Shown: positions 1-10,515, counted from the first letter of the stretch. The stretch: DNA of 64,000 nucleotides from Azospirillum rugosum (GCF_017876155.1 NZ_JAGINP010000002.1:310001-374000); one strand, 5' to 3'. Translations and numbers: made by a program. The notes: a model not told the origin generated them from the sequence alone.

Positions 1-418
1 GCCGGACACCAGCATTTGGTTCGGCTGCACCGTGCGCGGCGACGTGAACGAGATCCGCATCGGCGCCCGCACCAACATCCAGGATGGCACCGTCATCCAC
101 GTCGCGGCGGCGGGGCAGGGCACCTACATCGGCGACGACATCTCCGTCGGGCACATGGCCCTGCTGCACGCCTGCACGATCGACAGCGGCTGCTTCATCG
201 GCATGAAGGCCTGCATCATGGACGGCGCCCACGTCGAATCGGGCGCCATGGTCGCGGCGGGTGCGCTGGTCACGCCGGGCAAGCGCGTGCGGACCGGCGA
301 ACTGTGGGCCGGCAGCCCGGCGCGCCCGATTCGCAACCTCACGAAAAAAGACTTGGACTTCTTCCCCCTGAACGTCCGGAACTACGTCGCGCTCGCGGCG
401 GCCTACCGGGGCGCGTAA
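1..418 (+). CDS. Gamma-carbonic anhydrase family protein (5' end outside window)
   Basis: This is the C-terminal part of a left-handed beta-helix (hexapeptide repeat) protein of the gamma-carbonic anhydrase/YrdA family. The reading frame is already open at the window edge, so the first roughly 40-50 residues are missing. Visible are the hexapeptide pattern (IRIGARTNIQDGTVIHV) and three histidines placed like the family's metal ligands: the one in VIHV and the two in VGHMALLH. The protein ends NYVALAAAYRGA before a TAA at 416-418. Family members are trimers that bind Zn or Fe, and many have no proven anhydrase activity. No neighbour upstream can be seen. Confidence 0.85.
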   Translation, partial: PDTSIWFGCTVRGDVNEIRIGARTNIQDGTVIHVAAAGQGTYIGDDISVGHMALLHACTIDSGCFIGMKACIMDGAHVESGAMVAAGALVTPGKRVRTGELWAGSPARPIRNLTKKDLDFFPLNVRNYVALAAAYRGA

Positions 419-635
419 GTTGCGCAACTTTTCGCCGATCGTAAGTGTTGCAACGCAGCAACAGTGACGCCGAAGCGAAACGGTTAGGACTTCAGGAGGG
501 GATGTCTTGGCGCGGATTCACCCCACATGTCTCGCGATTTGTCACTTCGCATGCACGCGGAATGACCTATCGTTCGCACGATTCGTCCTCCGCGAGACAA
601 GCGGTAGGGAGAGGATCTCGAAGGGAGTGGAGAAC

Positions 636-1229
636 ATGAAGACCCTGATCCGCGCAACCATGGCCGTCGTTCCGGCCGCTGTCATCGCCATCGGCCTGTC
701 GGCCGGTGCGCAGGCCCAGACCGTCGACGGCACCGTCGCCGAGTGGTGCAACCCGGTCATCGGCTGGGGCAACACCCCGGTCCGCACCGCGTCCGGCGGC
801 TACGCCATCCACCAGGGCAGCTATCCCTGCCCGCCGGCCGCCGCCCCGGCGGTCGCCCCGGCCCCGGCCGCCCGCGCCCAGACCGAGTACCTGGTGTTCT
901 TCGACTGGGATAAGTCGAACATCACCCCGGCCGCCGACCGCGTGATCGGCGACGCCGTGAACGCGATCGGCCGCGGCGCCAACGCCCGCGTCCACGTGAT
1001 CGGCCACACCGACACCTCGGGCTCGCCCGCCTACAACCAGCGCCTGTCGGTCCGTCGCGCCGAGGCGGTGAAGTCGTCCATGGTCGCCAAGGGCATCCCG
1101 GCCACCAACATCACCACCGAAGGCAAGGGCGAGAACCAGCTGCTCGTCCAGACCGGCCCGAACGTCCGCGAGCCGTCGAACCGTCGTGCGCAGATCCTGC
1201 CGCGCGGCGCCAACGCCCCGTCGTCGTAA
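636..1229 (+). CDS. OmpA family outer membrane protein
   Basis: A 197-aa envelope protein. Residues 1-25 form a signal peptide (MKTLIRATMAVVPAAV..., AQAQ cleavage region). The C-terminal half is a peptidoglycan-binding OmpA domain with VFFDWDKSNITPAA and the signature GHTDTSGSPAYNQRLSVRRA, followed by RRAQI-type residues. A Pro/Ala-rich linker (PPAAAPAVAPAPAA) separates the N-terminal segment from the OmpA domain. The ATG at 636 is preferred over upstream in-frame starts because it gives the signal peptide and has AAGGGAGTGGAG just upstream. It stands alone and is followed by a strong terminator. It probably links the outer membrane to peptidoglycan. Confidence 0.9.
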   Translation: MKTLIRATMAVVPAAVIAIGLSAGAQAQTVDGTVAEWCNPVIGWGNTPVRTASGGYAIHQGSYPCPPAAAPAVAPAPAARAQTEYLVFFDWDKSNITPAADRVIGDAVNAIGRGANARVHVIGHTDTSGSPAYNQRLSVRRAEAVKSSMVAKGIPATNITTEGKGENQLLVQTGPNVREPSNRRAQILPRGANAPSS

Positions 1230-1260
1230 GGCGTCGGTTTCCCCTCGCGGGAAAAAGGAA

Positions 1261-1289
1261 AGGCCCCGGACGATGTCCGGGGCCTTTTT
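1261..1289. terminator. Rho-independent terminator between ompA-like gene and phaC
   Basis: The perfect stem AGGCCCCGGAC/TCCGGGGCCT with a short loop is followed by TTTTT. It ends the OmpA-family transcript and lies before the convergent phaC. Confidence 0.9.
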
Positions 1290-1305
1290 CTTTGGCGGGC
1301 TTTTG

Positions 1306-1420
1306 CCCCCTCCCTAACCCTCCCCCGCTTTCAGCGGTGGAGGGGACTGCCGCTCCCTTACCCTCCACCGCTGAAAGCGGGGGAGGGAGGGACCCACGCG
1401 CCAGCGTGGGAGGGAGGGGG
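1306..1420. repeat. GC-rich palindromic dispersed repeat, copy 1
   Basis: It contains CCCTCCCTAACCCTCCCCCG, then GCTTTCAGCGGTGGAG and its inverse CTCCACCGCTGAAAGC, then GGGGGAGGGAGGGACC. The same building blocks (CCCTAACCCTCCCC and GGGGAGGGAGGG) recur at several other sites in the window. It lies in the convergent gap between the OmpA-family gene and phaC. Confidence 0.85.
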
Positions 1421-1433
1421 CCGCGGAGCGTCC

Positions 1434-3233
1434 TCAGACGATCCGCACCTTCGCGTAGGACCCCGGCGCGTCCTCCAGGGCCGGCAGGCCGCCCTTGTTC
1501 GGGTCGCGGGCCGGGACCTTGCCGTCGGAGAACTTGCCGACCCACTTGTTCCACTCCGGCCACCAGGAGCCGGGGGTCTGCTCCGACGACTTCAGCCACT
1601 CGTCCGAGGTCTTCGGCAGCTTGGCGTTGGTCCAGTAGCAGTACTTCTCCGCGGCCGGAGGGTTGACGACGCCGGCGATGTGGCCGGAGGCCGCCAGGAC
1701 GAACTTCACCGGGCCGGTGAACAGGTTGGCGCCCATGTAGGTCGACTTCCACGGGGCGATGTGGTCCTCGCGCGCCGACAGGAAGAAGGACGGGGTCTTC
1801 ACCGTGCGCAGGTCGATCGGCACGCCGCCCAGCGTCACCGCACCAGGCTGCGCCAGCAGGTTCTTCTGGTACATGTTGCGCAGGTAGAAGCTGTGCATCG
1901 CCGCGGGCATGCGGGTCGAATCGCTGTTCCAGTACAGCAGGTCGAACGGGAACGGATCCTTGCCCAGCAGGTAGTTGTTCACGACGAACGACCAGATCAG
2001 GTCGTTGGCGCGCAGCATGTTGAAGGTCGTCGCCATCTTCGAGCCGTCGAGATAGCCCTGCTCGGCCATCTGGCTCTCGATGAAGGTCAGCTGCTCCTCG
2101 TCGATGAAGACGGACAGCTCGCCGGCCTCGGTGAAGTCCAGCATGGTGGTGAAGAAGGTCGCCGACTTGATGCGGTCGTCCTTCTTGGCCGCCATGTAGG
2201 CGAGCGTGGAGGCCAGCAGCGTGCCGCCCAGGCAATAGCCGATGGCGTTCACGTCCTTCTCGCCGGTCACCTTCTCGATGGCGTCGAGCGCCGCGAGCGG
2301 GCCTTCGACCATGTAGTCCTCAAAGCCCTTCTGCGCGAGCTTCTCGTCCGGGTTCACCCAGGACAGGACGAAGACCGTGTGGCCCTGGTCGACCGCCCAC
2401 TTGATGAAGCTGTTCTTCTCGCGCAGGTCGAGGATGTAGTACTTGTTGATCCAGGGCGGCACGATCATCAGCGGCCGCTTGTTCACCTCGGCCGTGGTCG
2501 GGGTGTACTGGATCAGCTGCATCAGGCTGGTCTGGAAGACGACCTTGCCCGGCGTCACGGCGATGTTCTTGCCGACCTGGAAGGCGTCGTAGTCGGTCAT
2601 GGAGATGCGCAGCTCGCCCTTGCCGCGCTCCAGGTCGGTCAGCAGGTGCTCCAGCCCCTTGACCAGGTTCTCGCCGCCGGTCTCGATGGTCTTGCGCAGC
2701 ACCTCCGGGTTCGTCATGACGAAGTTGGAGGGCGCCATCGCGTCGACGAACTGGCGGGTGTAGAAGTCCACCTTCTTGGCCGTGTGGTCGTCCAGCCCGT
2801 CCACCTCGTTCACGGTGGACTGCATCCACCGGGCCGACAGCAGGTAGGACTGCTTGATGAAGTCGAACAGCGTGTTCTCGTCCCAGGCGGAGTCCTTGAA
2901 GCGGCGGTCGTCCTTGGCCGGGGCGATGACCGGCTGGGCCTCCTGGCCGAAGAAGCGCTGGGTCGTGCGCTGCCACAGGGTCAGGTAGTCCTGCCACAGC
3001 GTCATCTGCGCCTTCATCAGCTTGGCCGGGTCGGCCATCATGCGCGTGGTCATCTCCAGGAAGGCATGGCCGACGCCCATCGGGTCCGGATTCTTCGCGC
3101 CGACGCCGTCCGAGGCCTGACGCGACAGGAAATCGGTGACCAGCCGCTGGCTCTGCTCGGCGATGCGGGTCATCGCCCGCGACATCTCGACCGGGTCGGG
3201 AAGCTTGACGTCAGGGGCCTGGTTCTCGGCCAT
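1434..3233 (-). CDS. phaC: Class I poly(3-hydroxyalkanoate) polymerase PhaC
   Basis: A 599-aa synthase that polymerises (R)-3-hydroxyacyl-CoA into PHA storage granules. The lipase-like box GYCLGGT places the catalytic Cys at about residue 334. The Asp is probably in REDHIAPW and the His in SGHIAGVVNPP, both in the C-terminal third. The conserved PPWINKYYILDL and FVLSWVNPD segments are present. The length (about 600 aa) and the N-terminal PhaC_N region fit class I, which needs no PhaE or PhaR partner subunit. The start at 3233 (MAENQAPDVK) follows the purine-rich AAGAAGGACC on the minus strand. The gene is a single transcription unit here, with no phaA/phaB beside it. Confidence 0.96.
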   Translation of the reverse strand: MAENQAPDVKLPDPVEMSRAMTRIAEQSQRLVTDFLSRQASDGVGAKNPDPMGVGHAFLEMTTRMMADPAKLMKAQMTLWQDYLTLWQRTTQRFFGQEAQPVIAPAKDDRRFKDSAWDENTLFDFIKQSYLLSARWMQSTVNEVDGLDDHTAKKVDFYTRQFVDAMAPSNFVMTNPEVLRKTIETGGENLVKGLEHLLTDLERGKGELRISMTDYDAFQVGKNIAVTPGKVVFQTSLMQLIQYTPTTAEVNKRPLMIVPPWINKYYILDLREKNSFIKWAVDQGHTVFVLSWVNPDEKLAQKGFEDYMVEGPLAALDAIEKVTGEKDVNAIGYCLGGTLLASTLAYMAAKKDDRIKSATFFTTMLDFTEAGELSVFIDEEQLTFIESQMAEQGYLDGSKMATTFNMLRANDLIWSFVVNNYLLGKDPFPFDLLYWNSDSTRMPAAMHSFYLRNMYQKNLLAQPGAVTLGGVPIDLRTVKTPSFFLSAREDHIAPWKSTYMGANLFTGPVKFVLAASGHIAGVVNPPAAEKYCYWTNAKLPKTSDEWLKSSEQTPGSWWPEWNKWVGKFSDGKVPARDPNKGGLPALEDAPGSYAKVRIV

Positions 3234-3494
3234 GGGTTCGGTCCTTCTTCTTTAGGCGAGTTTGAGCTTCAGGAGGCGCGTGCTGCGGTTTATACAAAGC
3301 CAGCCGGGCATCGGGGCGCCGGACGCCCGTTCGGTCGGGGGTGCGGTCCGGGAGCCGTGCTTCGGATGGAGTGTCGAAATGGTGTGTCGCGTGGTTCGTC
3401 GGTTGCGGGGACCCTCATACACCTCTCGTATGAAGATTTCATTTCGCCCTGCGCCGTGCAAGCGGCGCGACGGGCTGCAGCATGGGGGCGCGGG

Positions 3495-3902
3495 ATGACG
3501 AAGGCTATCCGCCGGGGAATGACGGCCGTGAAGACGCTGGCGGGCCTGGGCGCCGCCGCGCTGGTTGCGCTGGCGCTGCCCGCCTGCAGCGACCGCGTGC
3601 TGGACACCGGCCTGTTCGGCGCGGTCACCGGGGCGGACGCGCCGGTCAAGGACGACACCACGCTCATCCGCGGGCTGAAGGGCGAGAACCGGGAATACCC
3701 GAACCTGGGCACCGTGCCGCCGCGCCCGACCGACCTCCGCACCGAGGCGCAGCGCCAGGAGGAACTCGACAAGCTGGCCGAGGACCGGGCGTCCGCGAAG
3801 AAGATGCTGCCGAACCCGGCGCTCCCGACTCCCGCCGACGTGCCGCCGGCGCCCGACATCACGCCGGGAAAACCGTCCGCCAAATCCGGAAAAGCCGGCT
3901 GA
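3495..3902 (+). CDS. Putative lipoprotein of unknown function
   Basis: A 135-aa protein with a Sec signal followed by a lipobox (VALALPACSD, Cys at about residue 33), so it is probably anchored in the envelope. The mature part is short, charged and proline-rich (GTVPPRPTDL; QRQEELDKLAEDRASAKK; PPAPDITPGKP) with no recognised domain. The ATG at 3495 puts the lipobox at a normal distance. It is divergent from phaC and does not form an obvious operon with the MarR gene downstream. The function is unknown. Confidence 0.75.
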   Translation: MTKAIRRGMTAVKTLAGLGAAALVALALPACSDRVLDTGLFGAVTGADAPVKDDTTLIRGLKGENREYPNLGTVPPRPTDLRTEAQRQEELDKLAEDRASAKKMLPNPALPTPADVPPAPDITPGKPSAKSGKAG

Positions 3903-4187
3903 GAGGTCGCCACGCACGGGCAAGGCACGGCCGGGCCTTCGCCGGGCCCTTCGCTGGACCGGTGCGACCGTTCGACGGTGGCGGAGCGGACCACGGGGCA
4001 CCCTCTGCTGGAACAAGGATGGAAAACCTACGTCCGTTGGTGGTGAACGGGCAATAGAATTTCAGGCTGCGACTTTTGGGCGCACCGATAGGGGGTAGCC
4101 GGAAGGCGGTCGGCGGTGCCCGCGCGCATGGCCGCCCCGCAATCGCGACGGATTGCCGGCATTGATAAGGCGCCCTTACGATGGCGC

Positions 4188-4640
4188 ATGCTTGATGAAG
4201 CTCCCTTCGGGCTGGTCCTGATCGACAGCGCGCGTCTTCTGCGCGCGCGGTGCGACCGTGCCCTCGACGCAGCCCAGCTTGGCCTCACGGCGGGCGAGGC
4301 GCGGGCCCTGTTCTACGTCAACCGGCACCCGGGCTCCCGCCAGGCGGCGCTGGCGGCCTTCATGGGGGTGGAGCCGATGACCCTGGTCGGCTATCTCGAC
4401 CGGCTGGAATCGCTGGGCCACATCCTGCGGGAGCCGGACCCGACCGACCGGCGCGCCAAGACCGTGCGCCTCGCGCCGGAGGCGGAGCCGCTGCTGGAAC
4501 AGGTGCTGGCCGTGTTCCGCGGCGTGCGCGAGAGCGTGCTGGAGGACTTCGCGCCCGAGGAGTTCGACCGTTTCAAGAGCATGCTGGCGCGCCTGCGCGC
4601 CCGGCTCCTGGCCGACGAGCGGGACGGGGTGGCCCCGTGA
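4188..4640 (+). CDS. MarR family transcriptional regulator
   Basis: A winged-helix regulator of about 150 aa. It has the pattern LTAGEARALFYVNRHPGSRQ, a recognition-helix region (GVEPMTLVGYLDRLESLG) and the wing RxxDPTDRRAKTVRLAP typical of MarR. The start is uncertain: ATG 4188 fits the usual family N-terminus (FGLVLIDSARLLR), but in-frame ATG 4128 or GTG 4116 would add 20-24 residues. Its stop codon overlaps the start of the MFS gene, so the two are co-transcribed. It probably represses its own operon and responds to a substrate of the exporter. Confidence 0.9.
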   Translation: MLDEAPFGLVLIDSARLLRARCDRALDAAQLGLTAGEARALFYVNRHPGSRQAALAAFMGVEPMTLVGYLDRLESLGHILREPDPTDRRAKTVRLAPEAEPLLEQVLAVFRGVRESVLEDFAPEEFDRFKSMLARLRARLLADERDGVAP

Positions 4641-5974
4641 CCGCCCGGATGTCCGAGATGCGGACGGCGGTCATCGGCACGCTGATCGTCACGCTGGGGC
4701 CGCTCAGCCTCTCGCTCTACACCCCGGCGATGCCGATGCTGGTGGAGGCCTTCAACAGCACGCCGGCGGCGTTGAAGCTGACCCTGTCCGTCTATTTCTT
4801 CGGCTTCGCCTTTTCGCAGCTGGCCTGCGGGCCGCTGTCCGACGCCTTCGGGCGCCGGCCGGTGGCGCTGGCCTTCTACGTTACCTACGCCGCCGGCAGC
4901 GTCGTGGCGGCGCTGTCGGACAGCATCGAGTGGCTGCTGGTCGGGCGAGCCCTCCAGGGCATCGGTGCCGCGGCGGGAATCGCCATCTCGCGCGCCATCG
5001 TGCGGGACCAGTTCACCGGGCAGCAGTCGGCGCGAATCCTGAACCTGATCGGGCTGATGCTGGCCATCGTGCCGGCGGTGGCGCCCACGCTGGGCGGCCT
5101 GATCCTGGCCACCGTGGGGTGGCACGCGATCTTCCTGGTGATGACGGTCTACGGGCTGGTCGTGCTGGGCGTCTTCGCCTTCGGTGCTGCGGAGACCAAC
5201 ACCAACCGCAACCCCGCCGCGGTGCGGCCGGGGCTGGTCGTGCGCAACTACGCCACGCTGCTGACGGACCGCCGCTTCATGCGCGCCGGCCTTGTGCTCG
5301 GCCTGACGCTGGGCGGGCTCTACACGCTGGCGGCGCTGCTGCCCTTCGTGATGATCGAGCGGGTCGGGATGACGCCGACCGAGTTCGGCTTTGCCATGCT
5401 GCTGCAGACCGGGTCCTACACGCTGGGCGCGACGGTGACCGGGCGGCTGCTGCGCCGGACGGACGCGATGCGGCTGATTCCCTATGGCCTGGGCTTCGTG
5501 ATTCTCGGCGGGCTGGGATTCGCGGTGGGGATGAGCCTGCTGCCGGCCTCCGTCGCGACGATCATGGCGCCGACGGCGGTTTGGGCCTTCGGGATCGCGC
5601 TGGTCATGCCCGGGGCGACCAGCGACGCGCTGGCGGGGTTCCCGCGCATGGCCGGGGCGGCCTCGGCGCTGATCGGCTTCATGCAGATCGGCGGCGGGCT
5701 GGCGGGCACCGCGGTGGCGGCGCTGTTCCCCGACCCGTTCCTGGCCGTGACCACCATCATGCCGGGCATGGCGCTGCTGTCGCTGCTGTCCTACGTCCTG
5801 CTGCGCGTGCGCAGCCCGGAAAAGGCGGAGGCCGCCGCGCCGGTGGACCTGGAGGTGGCGGTGGATCCCGCCGCCGTGGTTGGCGCCGGCGGCGAGGAGA
5901 TCGAGGAGGCGCTGCACCAGCGCGCCCGGAACAAAGCTGATGCCCGCCGTACGCCTGGACGTAAGGCCGGGTGA
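4637..5974 (+). CDS. Bcr/CflA-type multidrug efflux MFS transporter
   Basis: A roughly 445-aa inner-membrane drug:H+ antiporter of the DHA1 Bcr/CflA group with 12 predicted membrane segments. Recognisable are the YTPAMPMLVEAFNS opening, the motif-A segment GPLSDAFGRRPV between TM2 and TM3, and the ISRAIVRD motif of Bcr/CflA proteins. GTG 4637 overlaps the MarR stop; ATG 4649 is an alternative. The C-terminal tail is hydrophilic and runs into a GGCCGGGT/ACCCGGCC hairpin. The substrate cannot be deduced. Confidence 0.9.
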   Translation: MTARMSEMRTAVIGTLIVTLGPLSLSLYTPAMPMLVEAFNSTPAALKLTLSVYFFGFAFSQLACGPLSDAFGRRPVALAFYVTYAAGSVVAALSDSIEWLLVGRALQGIGAAAGIAISRAIVRDQFTGQQSARILNLIGLMLAIVPAVAPTLGGLILATVGWHAIFLVMTVYGLVVLGVFAFGAAETNTNRNPAAVRPGLVVRNYATLLTDRRFMRAGLVLGLTLGGLYTLAALLPFVMIERVGMTPTEFGFAMLLQTGSYTLGATVTGRLLRRTDAMRLIPYGLGFVILGGLGFAVGMSLLPASVATIMAPTAVWAFGIALVMPGATSDALAGFPRMAGAASALIGFMQIGGGLAGTAVAALFPDPFLAVTTIMPGMALLSLLSYVLLRVRSPEKAEAAAPVDLEVAVDPAAVVGAGGEEIEEALHQRARNKADARRTPGRKAG

Positions 5975-5985
5975 AAAACCCGGCC
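5965..5985. terminator. Hairpin at end of MFS gene
   Basis: The perfect 8-bp stem GGCCGGGT/ACCCGGCC has a GAAAA loop and overlaps the MFS stop codon. There is no T-run, so this may be a weak terminator or an mRNA-stabilising hairpin ahead of the aminotransferase gene. Confidence 0.45.
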
Positions 5986-6113
5986 GCCTCCGCAACGGAG
6001 ATTTCACAATCGCCGCATTTTGGCCTCGCATCTGCTGGGGCGGGGCGGTAAGTAAGTGGTCCCGGTCCGCTGGTATGGGTTCGTGGCGTGGCCGGACAGG
6101 CTTCGGAGCGTCC

Positions 6114-7387
<1,274 letters not shown>

Positions 7388-7388
<1 letters not shown>

Positions 7389-8680
7389 TGACCGAGCCTC
7401 TAAAGATTGCGGTCGCAGGCCTCGGCACGGTCGGCGCCGGAGTCCTGAAACTCCTCGCCCAGCAGGCCGACATCATCGAGCAGCGCTGCGGCCGCCGCAT
7501 CGAGGTGGTCGCGGTCAGCGCGCGGTCCCGCGGCAAGGACCGCGGCGTCGATCTCTCCACGGTCGAGTGGTACGACGACCCGGTGAAGCTGGCCGCCCAT
7601 CCCGGCGCGGACGTGGTCGTCGAGCTGATCGGCGGGTCGGAGGGCGCGGCGAAGGAGACGGTGGAGACGGCCCTGGAGGCCGGCCGCCACGTCGTCACCG
7701 CCAACAAGGCGCTGCTCGCCCACCACGGCACCGAATTGGCCGCCAAGGCCGAGTCCAAGGGCCTCGCCGTCGCCTTCGAAGCGGCGGTCGCCGGCGGTAT
7801 CCCGATCATCAAGGGCTTGCGCGAAGGGCTGGCGGGCAACCGCGTGTCCGAGGTGCACGGCATCCTGAACGGCACCTGCAACTACATCCTGACGGAGATG
7901 CGCACCACCGGCCGCGACTTCGCGGACGTGCTGGCCGACGCGCAGAAGCTGGGCTACGCCGAGGCGGACCCGAGCTTCGACATCGACGGCGTGGACGCGG
8001 CGCACAAGCTGGCGGTGCTGACCTCCGTCGCCTTCGGCACGCCGGTGGACTTCGGCAACGTGTATGTGGAGGGCATCCGCCACGTCTCGGCGCTGGACTT
8101 CGACTACGCCGACGCGCTGGGCTACCGGATCAAGCTGCTGGGCATCGCGCGCCGGACGGAGCAGGGGATCGAGCAGCGCGTGCATCCCTGCATGGTGCCG
8201 AAGGCCGCCCCGATCGCCGCGGTGGACGGCGTGTTCAACGCCGTCATCGCCCAGGGCGACTTCGTGGACCGCGTGCTGTTCGTCGGCCGCGGCGCCGGCG
8301 CCGGCCCGACTGCGTCGGCGGTGGTCGCCGACCTGATCGACGTGGCCCGCGGCCGCTCCACCCCGACCTTCGGCGTGCCGGCGGCCCAGCTGTCCAAGGC
8401 CCAGCCGTCGCCGATGGAGGCGCGCCGGGGGGCGTACTACGTACGCCTGATGGTCGTCGACCGGCCCGGCGTGATAGCGGATATCGCGGCGGCCATGCGC
8501 GACCAGAACGTCTCCATGGAGCAGTTCCTGCAGCGCGGCCGCGCGCCGGGAGAAGCGGTGCCGGTGGTCCTGACGACCCACGACACCGACGAGGCGGCCA
8601 TGCAGCGGGCGCTCGCCACCATCGGCGCGAAGGAAGCCGTGGTGGAACCCCCGCGCATGATCCGCATCGAGCAGTTTTGA
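7388..8680 (+). CDS. hom: Homoserine dehydrogenase
   Basis: A 430-aa NAD(P)-dependent homoserine dehydrogenase that reduces aspartate semialdehyde to homoserine on the way to threonine and methionine. It has an N-terminal Rossmann motif AVAGLGTVGAGV, the family signature GYAEADPSFDIDGVDAAHKL in the catalytic domain and a C-terminal ACT domain (about residues 350-430, VVDRPGVIADIAAAM) for feedback regulation. The start overlaps the stop of the aminotransferase gene (TGATG) and glpX follows after 44 bp, so the three genes are probably an operon. Confidence 0.97.
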
Positions 8681-8724
8681 CCGAACCATAGAAAATCCGA
8701 GCATTGATTCGGGGGAGAACAACC

Positions 8725-9720
8725 ATGTCCGTTCATGTCGACCTGTCCGGTATGGACCGGAACCTGGCTCTGGAAGCCGTCCGCGTTACCGAGGCCGCCG
8801 CGCTGTCCGCGTCGCTGCTGATGGGCCGCGGTGACGAGAAGCTTGCCGACCAGGCCGCGGTCGACGCCATGCGCCAGGCGCTCAACACCCTCTACATCGA
8901 CGGCACCGTCGTGATCGGCGAGGGCGAGCGCGACGAGGCGCCGATGCTCTACATCGGCGAGAAGGTCGGCGCCGGCATCGGCAAGGGCCCGAAGGTCGAC
9001 ATCGCGCTCGACCCGCTGGAAGGCACGACCATCTGCGCCACCGGCGGCCCGAACTCGCTGGCCGTCATCGCCATGGCGGACGAGGGCGGCTTCCTGAACG
9101 CCCCGGACGTCTACATGGACAAGATCGCCGTCGGCGCCGGCCTGCCGGACAACATCGTCGACCTGGACGAGACCCCGGCCAACAACCTGAAGGCGCTGGC
9201 CAAGGCCAAGGGCACCGAGGTGCAGGAGCTGCTGGTCTGCATCCTGAACCGCCCGCGCCATGCCGAGCTGATCGCCCGCGTCCGTGAAGCCGGCGCCCGC
9301 ATCATGCTGATCAACGACGGCGACGTGTCCGGCGTCATCGCCACCAGCCAGGCCGGCACCGGCGTGGACATGTATGTCGGCTCCGGCGGCGCGCCGGAAG
9401 GCGTCCTGGCCGCGGCGGCGCTGCGCTGCATCGGCGGCCAGTTCCAGGGCCGCCTGCTGTTCCGCAACGACGACGAAAAGGCCCGCGCCGCCCGCTGGGG
9501 CGTCAAGGACCTGAACAAGAAGTACAGCCTGCACGAGCTGGCCAGCGGCAACGTCATGTTCGCCGCGACGGGCGTGACCGACGGCGCCATGCTGCGCGGC
9601 GTCCGCCGCTTCGCCGGCGGTGCCACCACCCACTCGGTCATCATGCGCTCCAAGTCCGGCACCGTCCGCTACATCGAGGCGCACCACAACTGGCACCGCA
9701 AGCCCGGCGTCGCGAAGTAA
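8725..9720 (+). CDS. glpX: Class II fructose-1,6-bisphosphatase
   Basis: A 331-aa GlpX-type FBPase (Li+-sensitive phosphatase superfamily) converting fructose-1,6-bisphosphate to fructose-6-phosphate. Metal and substrate motifs are GEGERDEAPML, IALDPLEGTT and YVGSGGAPEGVLAAAALRC. ATG 8725 has GGGGGAGAA upstream. It lies just after hom, an arrangement often seen in alphaproteobacteria. It serves gluconeogenesis and could also serve a Calvin cycle if the organism has one. Confidence 0.97.
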   Translation: MSVHVDLSGMDRNLALEAVRVTEAAALSASLLMGRGDEKLADQAAVDAMRQALNTLYIDGTVVIGEGERDEAPMLYIGEKVGAGIGKGPKVDIALDPLEGTTICATGGPNSLAVIAMADEGGFLNAPDVYMDKIAVGAGLPDNIVDLDETPANNLKALAKAKGTEVQELLVCILNRPRHAELIARVREAGARIMLINDGDVSGVIATSQAGTGVDMYVGSGGAPEGVLAAAALRCIGGQFQGRLLFRNDDEKARAARWGVKDLNKKYSLHELASGNVMFAATGVTDGAMLRGVRRFAGGATTHSVIMRSKSGTVRYIEAHHNWHRKPGVAK

Positions 9721-9728
9721 AGCAAATC

Positions 9729-9794
9729 TCCCCCTCTCCCTGCTCCGCAGGGAGAGGGAGGGACCCGCGCCCCATGGGCGCGGGAGGGTGAGGG
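9729..9794. repeat. GC-rich palindromic dispersed repeat, copy 2
   Basis: CCCCCTCTCCCTGCTCCGCA is followed by the inverse GGGAGAGGGAGGGACC, then CGCGCCCCATGGGCGCGGGAGGG. It shares the GGGAGGGACC block with copies 1 and 8 and lies directly after the glpX stop, where it could also act as a transcript end. Confidence 0.75.
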
Positions 9795-9830
9795 CTGTCG
9801 CTTCGGAAGTTCGTGCCATAACATGAGTTT

Positions 9831-9915
9831 CGTCATCCCCGCGAAGGCGGGGATCCAGAAAACTCCGCACGTCAGCGTCGATCCGGCCTGGATCCCCGCC
9901 TTCGCGGGGATGACG
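9831..9915. repeat. Perfect 28-bp inverted repeat (CGTCATCCCCGCGAAGGCGG type)
   Basis: Arms at 9831-9858 and 9888-9915 are perfect reverse complements around a 29-bp spacer. The arm sequence (CGTCATCCCCGCGAAGGCGG...) is a widespread proteobacterial palindromic repeat. One arm has been absorbed into the 3' end of the frameshifted minus-strand gene. Confidence 0.9.
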
Positions 9916-10304
9916 ACGGTCTTGGCTTGAACGGGTCTTGGCTCCGCAGGTCGGGTGAAGGCGCCAGCCGCAACCCGACACTCACCCCCGCGCACACCCT
10001 CGCGTAACCCACCACCAGTTGCTCCAACCACGGCCGCCGCAACTGCGGCGCATCGGCCGCCAGGAACGCCACCGACCGCGTCACCAGCGCGACGGTCTCC
10101 GGCGGCGGGCAATCGCCCCCGACCACCGTAACGGCCATCAGCATCGCCACGGCATCCCCCAGGGCAGTGCGGCTCCATCCGCTGGAGTCGCTCCTTCGCC
10201 TCCGCCATGGCCCGCACCGCCTCGGCCTCCGGCACCCGCTTCCACTGCATCAATGGCGCCACCAGCATATCCAAATCCCGCTGCCCCAGCGAATCCGCCC
10301 GCAC
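9872..10304 (-). pseudogene. Frameshifted gene of unknown function
   Basis: On the minus strand a protein-like frame (SLGQRDLDMLVAPLMQWKRV, then AEAKERLQRMEP) is lost near 10165, and the sense continues in another frame as ALGDAVAMLMAVTVVGGD and then LVTRSVAFLAADAPQLRRPW. Joining the two frames gives one plausible helical protein of roughly 120 residues, so a single frameshift is the simplest reading. The 3' end runs through the 28-bp inverted repeat before a stop is met, so the original C-terminus has also been replaced. The family is not recognised. Confidence 0.5.
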
Positions 10305-10346
10305 CCCATTGGCTGGTGAGTGTCCGACGTGGCTGCCAGAACCCGC

Positions 10347-10515
10347 ATGTCACCCGCGACCATCACTTGCTTCAAAGGCGGAGGGCAACTGCGCGACCGA
10401 ACCGTGGCGGCTTTGTGGAAATAGTTCGAAAGCTACGTCCTGGAGTTCATCGACAAATAGGACGGCAAGGGGCCGGGGTTGCGGTTTCCGGATCCGCTGC
10501 TGACAACGAGTGGGG
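10347..10515 (+). pseudogene. Gene remnant with two in-frame amber codons
   Basis: From ATG 10347 the frame reads MSPATITCFKGGGQLRDRTV..., stops at TAG 10422, resumes FESYVLEFIDK, stops at TAG 10458, and resumes DGKGPGLRFPDPLL. The residue composition between stops looks protein-like, so this appears to be a decayed small gene. No family is recognised and it is too short to be sure. Confidence 0.35.

Noticed and set aside
1680..3902. Very long open frame on the plus strand through phaC
   Set aside because: It is antisense to phaC and has only low-complexity, Arg/Gly/His/Val-rich sequence until about 3495, where it becomes the real lipoprotein frame. The open length is a by-product of GC-rich codon use.
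4020..4057. Possible 12-codon leader peptide (MENLRPLVVNGQ) upstream of the MarR gene
   Set aside because: It has a partial ribosome site, but no regulatory codon run and no attenuator hairpin or conserved context was found.
5986..6113. Riboswitch ahead of the aminotransferase-hom operon
   Set aside because: I compared it with what I know of SAM- and amino-acid-responsive leaders. Apart from the hairpin at the MFS stop there is no convincing aptamer core or terminator.
9872..10304. Two separate small minus-strand genes
   Set aside because: The protein sense switches frame at one point and reads on smoothly in the other frame, and the 3' end is a repeat. One broken gene is the simpler interpretation.
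10347..10515. Readthrough or recoding of two amber codons (pyrrolysine-like)
   Set aside because: Two TAGs within 12 codons in a short, unconserved-looking frame next to another decayed gene are explained more simply by pseudogenisation. No recoding machinery is seen.
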